Assembly: GCA_900474095.1 (NCBI GenBank)
Contig: UCOA01000049.1
Coordinates: 1-43,735 of the forward strand
Source of the DNA: Hyphomicrobiales bacterium
GTDB lineage: Bacteria > Pseudomonadota > Alphaproteobacteria > Rhizobiales > Rhizobiaceae
Direction: 5' to 3'
Length of the DNA: 43,735 bases
In this document: in pieces, positions 42,910 through 43,735 of the stretch
Layout: every line of letters begins with the position of its first letter
Numbering within the stretch: the first letter of the stretch is position 1
Made by a program: the position numbers and the translations under genes
The notes under the pieces: model-generated
Told to the model about the DNA's origin: nothing
Database searches by the model: none
Seen by the model: only the letters and a program-made list of their open reading frames with translations

Positions 42910-43533
42910 TACATTGCTCCCATCTGAAAATAGATATAGTCCAGATCTAGACATTTAGCAAGTCACGTCGAGGATCTAGTGGAATGCATGAATTTCAGCA
43001 ATCGGCTTGCCTCCAGCAGAGCGGTTGCAAGCTCGCCAAGTCATCGCGCGCGGCAGGAATCGATCCAAGCTCCTGGCCGATGGCCAATTTCTGCGCAGCT
43101 ATCTGCAGGGGTGCTGACGCGTTGAACAATGCCGTTCGACACCCAGCACGATGGCGGTGACGCCGCCGAGTAGGCCGAACAAGGCGCCAATCGTCCTTTG
43201 CCAACAGCAGTGTTCTCAACGCATGCGGCCTACGCGCTAGGCTTCTGCTGACTGTCGGAGGAATTGCTGTCGGCTTTCTGGATGGGGCTTGGAAGGCGCG
43301 CGGCTCCTTCAAAAAAGCAACACTTCCCAAATGAGCGTCTAGTTCCATAATCTATCTTACGCAATTTGCTATGTTATAACATGACGTGAGTTGAATTCGC
43401 CCTCACAGCTCGTGAAGCTCCTCATGGATGAATGCCTGCACCGTCCCTTGTCGCCGTCAAGATCATGGCCACGATTGTTAGCGGCCGAGGCCGCCGCGTT
43501 AAGACATCAATCACCGCCGCTTTCAGTCCTGCT
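42910..43533. other. Intergenic region between the toxin-antitoxin pair and the MgtC-family gene
   Basis: About 620 bases. It begins with a candidate operator and then shows only overlapping short frames. One minus frame near 43140-43190 gives a short membrane-like segment (IGALFGLLGGVTAIVLGVE), possibly a remnant. No gene can be supported. Confidence 0.45.
42939..42952. promoter_or_regulatory. Candidate autoregulatory operator of the Xre-RES pair
   Basis: GTCCAGATCTAGAC is a 14-bp imperfect palindrome (12 of 14 positions) centred on AGATCT, 30 bases upstream of the antitoxin start. This is where autorepressing Xre-type antitoxins usually bind. Confidence 0.45.
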
Positions 43534-43735
43534 CTAGTCGGTCTTTCCATCCACATCCTCCGACGGCTTAAGGTTGGTCATGACGCGAAGCGTCAGAAAC
43601 GTCATGATCGACAGAACGACTGCGATGTCGTACGCCCCAAGCCCGACTGCCGTTCCGGTTGCCCCAGTCGCCCACAGGCTGGCTGCGGTGGCCGTTCCTT
43701 TCACAGCGTTCTTCACGACAAGGATCGCACCACCG
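43534..43735 (-). CDS. MgtC/SapB-family membrane protein, C-terminal part
   Basis: Only the last 66 or so residues are present; the gene continues past the right edge. The visible part, GGAILVVKNAVKGTATAASL followed by WATGATGTAVGLGAYDIAVV and a last hydrophobic helix, matches the conserved membrane core of the MgtC family (GGG-I-----V-GLTTAAS-W--A-IG). The protein ends soon after in a charged tail, KPSEDVDGKTD, so it probably lacks the soluble C-terminal domain of MgtC proper. Family members are linked to growth in low magnesium; the role here is unknown. Confidence 0.85.
   Translation of the reverse strand, partial: GGAILVVKNAVKGTATAASLWATGATGTAVGLGAYDIAVVLSIMTFLTLRVMTNLKPSEDVDGKTD

Noticed and set aside
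42995-43348. 117-codon minus-strand frame between the antitoxin and MgtC-type genes
   Set aside because: Arg/Pro-rich with no domain. A membrane-like segment appears only in another frame, so no gene can be supported.
43371-43382. ATGTTATAACAT palindrome
   Set aside because: Short and AT-rich, likely by chance, with no adjacent supported gene start.
1-43735. Search for CRISPR arrays, tRNA and rRNA genes
   Set aside because: No regularly spaced short repeats and no tRNA- or rRNA-like sequences were recognised by eye.

Overview
The window looks like an accessory or megaplasmid-type region of an alphaproteobacterium of the order Hyphomicrobiales, most likely Rhizobiaceae (Sinorhizobium/Ensifer, Rhizobium or a relative). 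This rests on high GC with strong third-position GC, many ABC transporters and small regulators, a DUF982 protein, an Xre-RES toxin-antitoxin pair, and a very long hybrid kinase of a type common in rhizobia. There are no rRNA or tRNA genes and no CRISPR array. Genus is inference; no marker gene is present.

Left part (1-15.4 kb): a leftward guanidine-type ABC transporter operon begins the window, with a sigma-54 promoter, a guanidine-I riboswitch and an intrinsic terminator stacked in its leader. Next is a rightward block: a LuxR-type regulator whose receiver has lost its phosphorylation residues, then sgaA-mcl-mtkA-mtkB-hprA, which is half of the serine cycle. A BCCT-type betaine/choline transporter follows. 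An Lrp-type regulator then faces an aromatic aminotransferase and a TPP-dependent decarboxylase/carboligase-like enzyme. A stretch of small and decayed genes follows.

Middle part (15.4-26.7 kb): a signalling island. It holds a 1837-residue kinase-like/AAA/GAF/PAS/histidine kinase protein, an orphan sugar-type periplasmic binding protein downstream in the same operon, a FixJ-type regulator, and a divergent single-domain receiver. Two 87-bp repeats that keep the same reading frame bracket the kinase and binding-protein genes. To the right is a gene graveyard: a glucoamylase-family fragment cut by a 966-bp deleted Tn3-family element with intact long terminal inverted repeats and a 5-bp target duplication, a two-cistron small-ORF unit, and a dnaE2 fragment.

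Right part (26.7-43.7 kb): a leftward alanine catabolism operon (alr-dadA-ridA) with a divergent Lrp/DadR-type regulator; a cysteine hydrolase; and a long leftward operon for an amine- or polyamine-like compound (ABC ATPase, two permeases, binding protein, amidohydrolase, glutamine-synthetase-like ligase, FAD oxidase) divergent from a TetR regulator with two strong palindromes between them. The window closes with an amidohydrolase remnant, a DUF982 gene, the Xre-RES pair and a 5'-truncated MgtC-family gene.

The common theme is nitrogen- and carbon-source scavenging (guanidine, betaine-like compounds, amino acids, D-alanine, amines), each block with its own local regulator. The best candidates for something new are the kinase/binding-protein/FixJ/receiver system with its repeats, and the two-cistron small-ORF unit with a maskable ribosome binding site.
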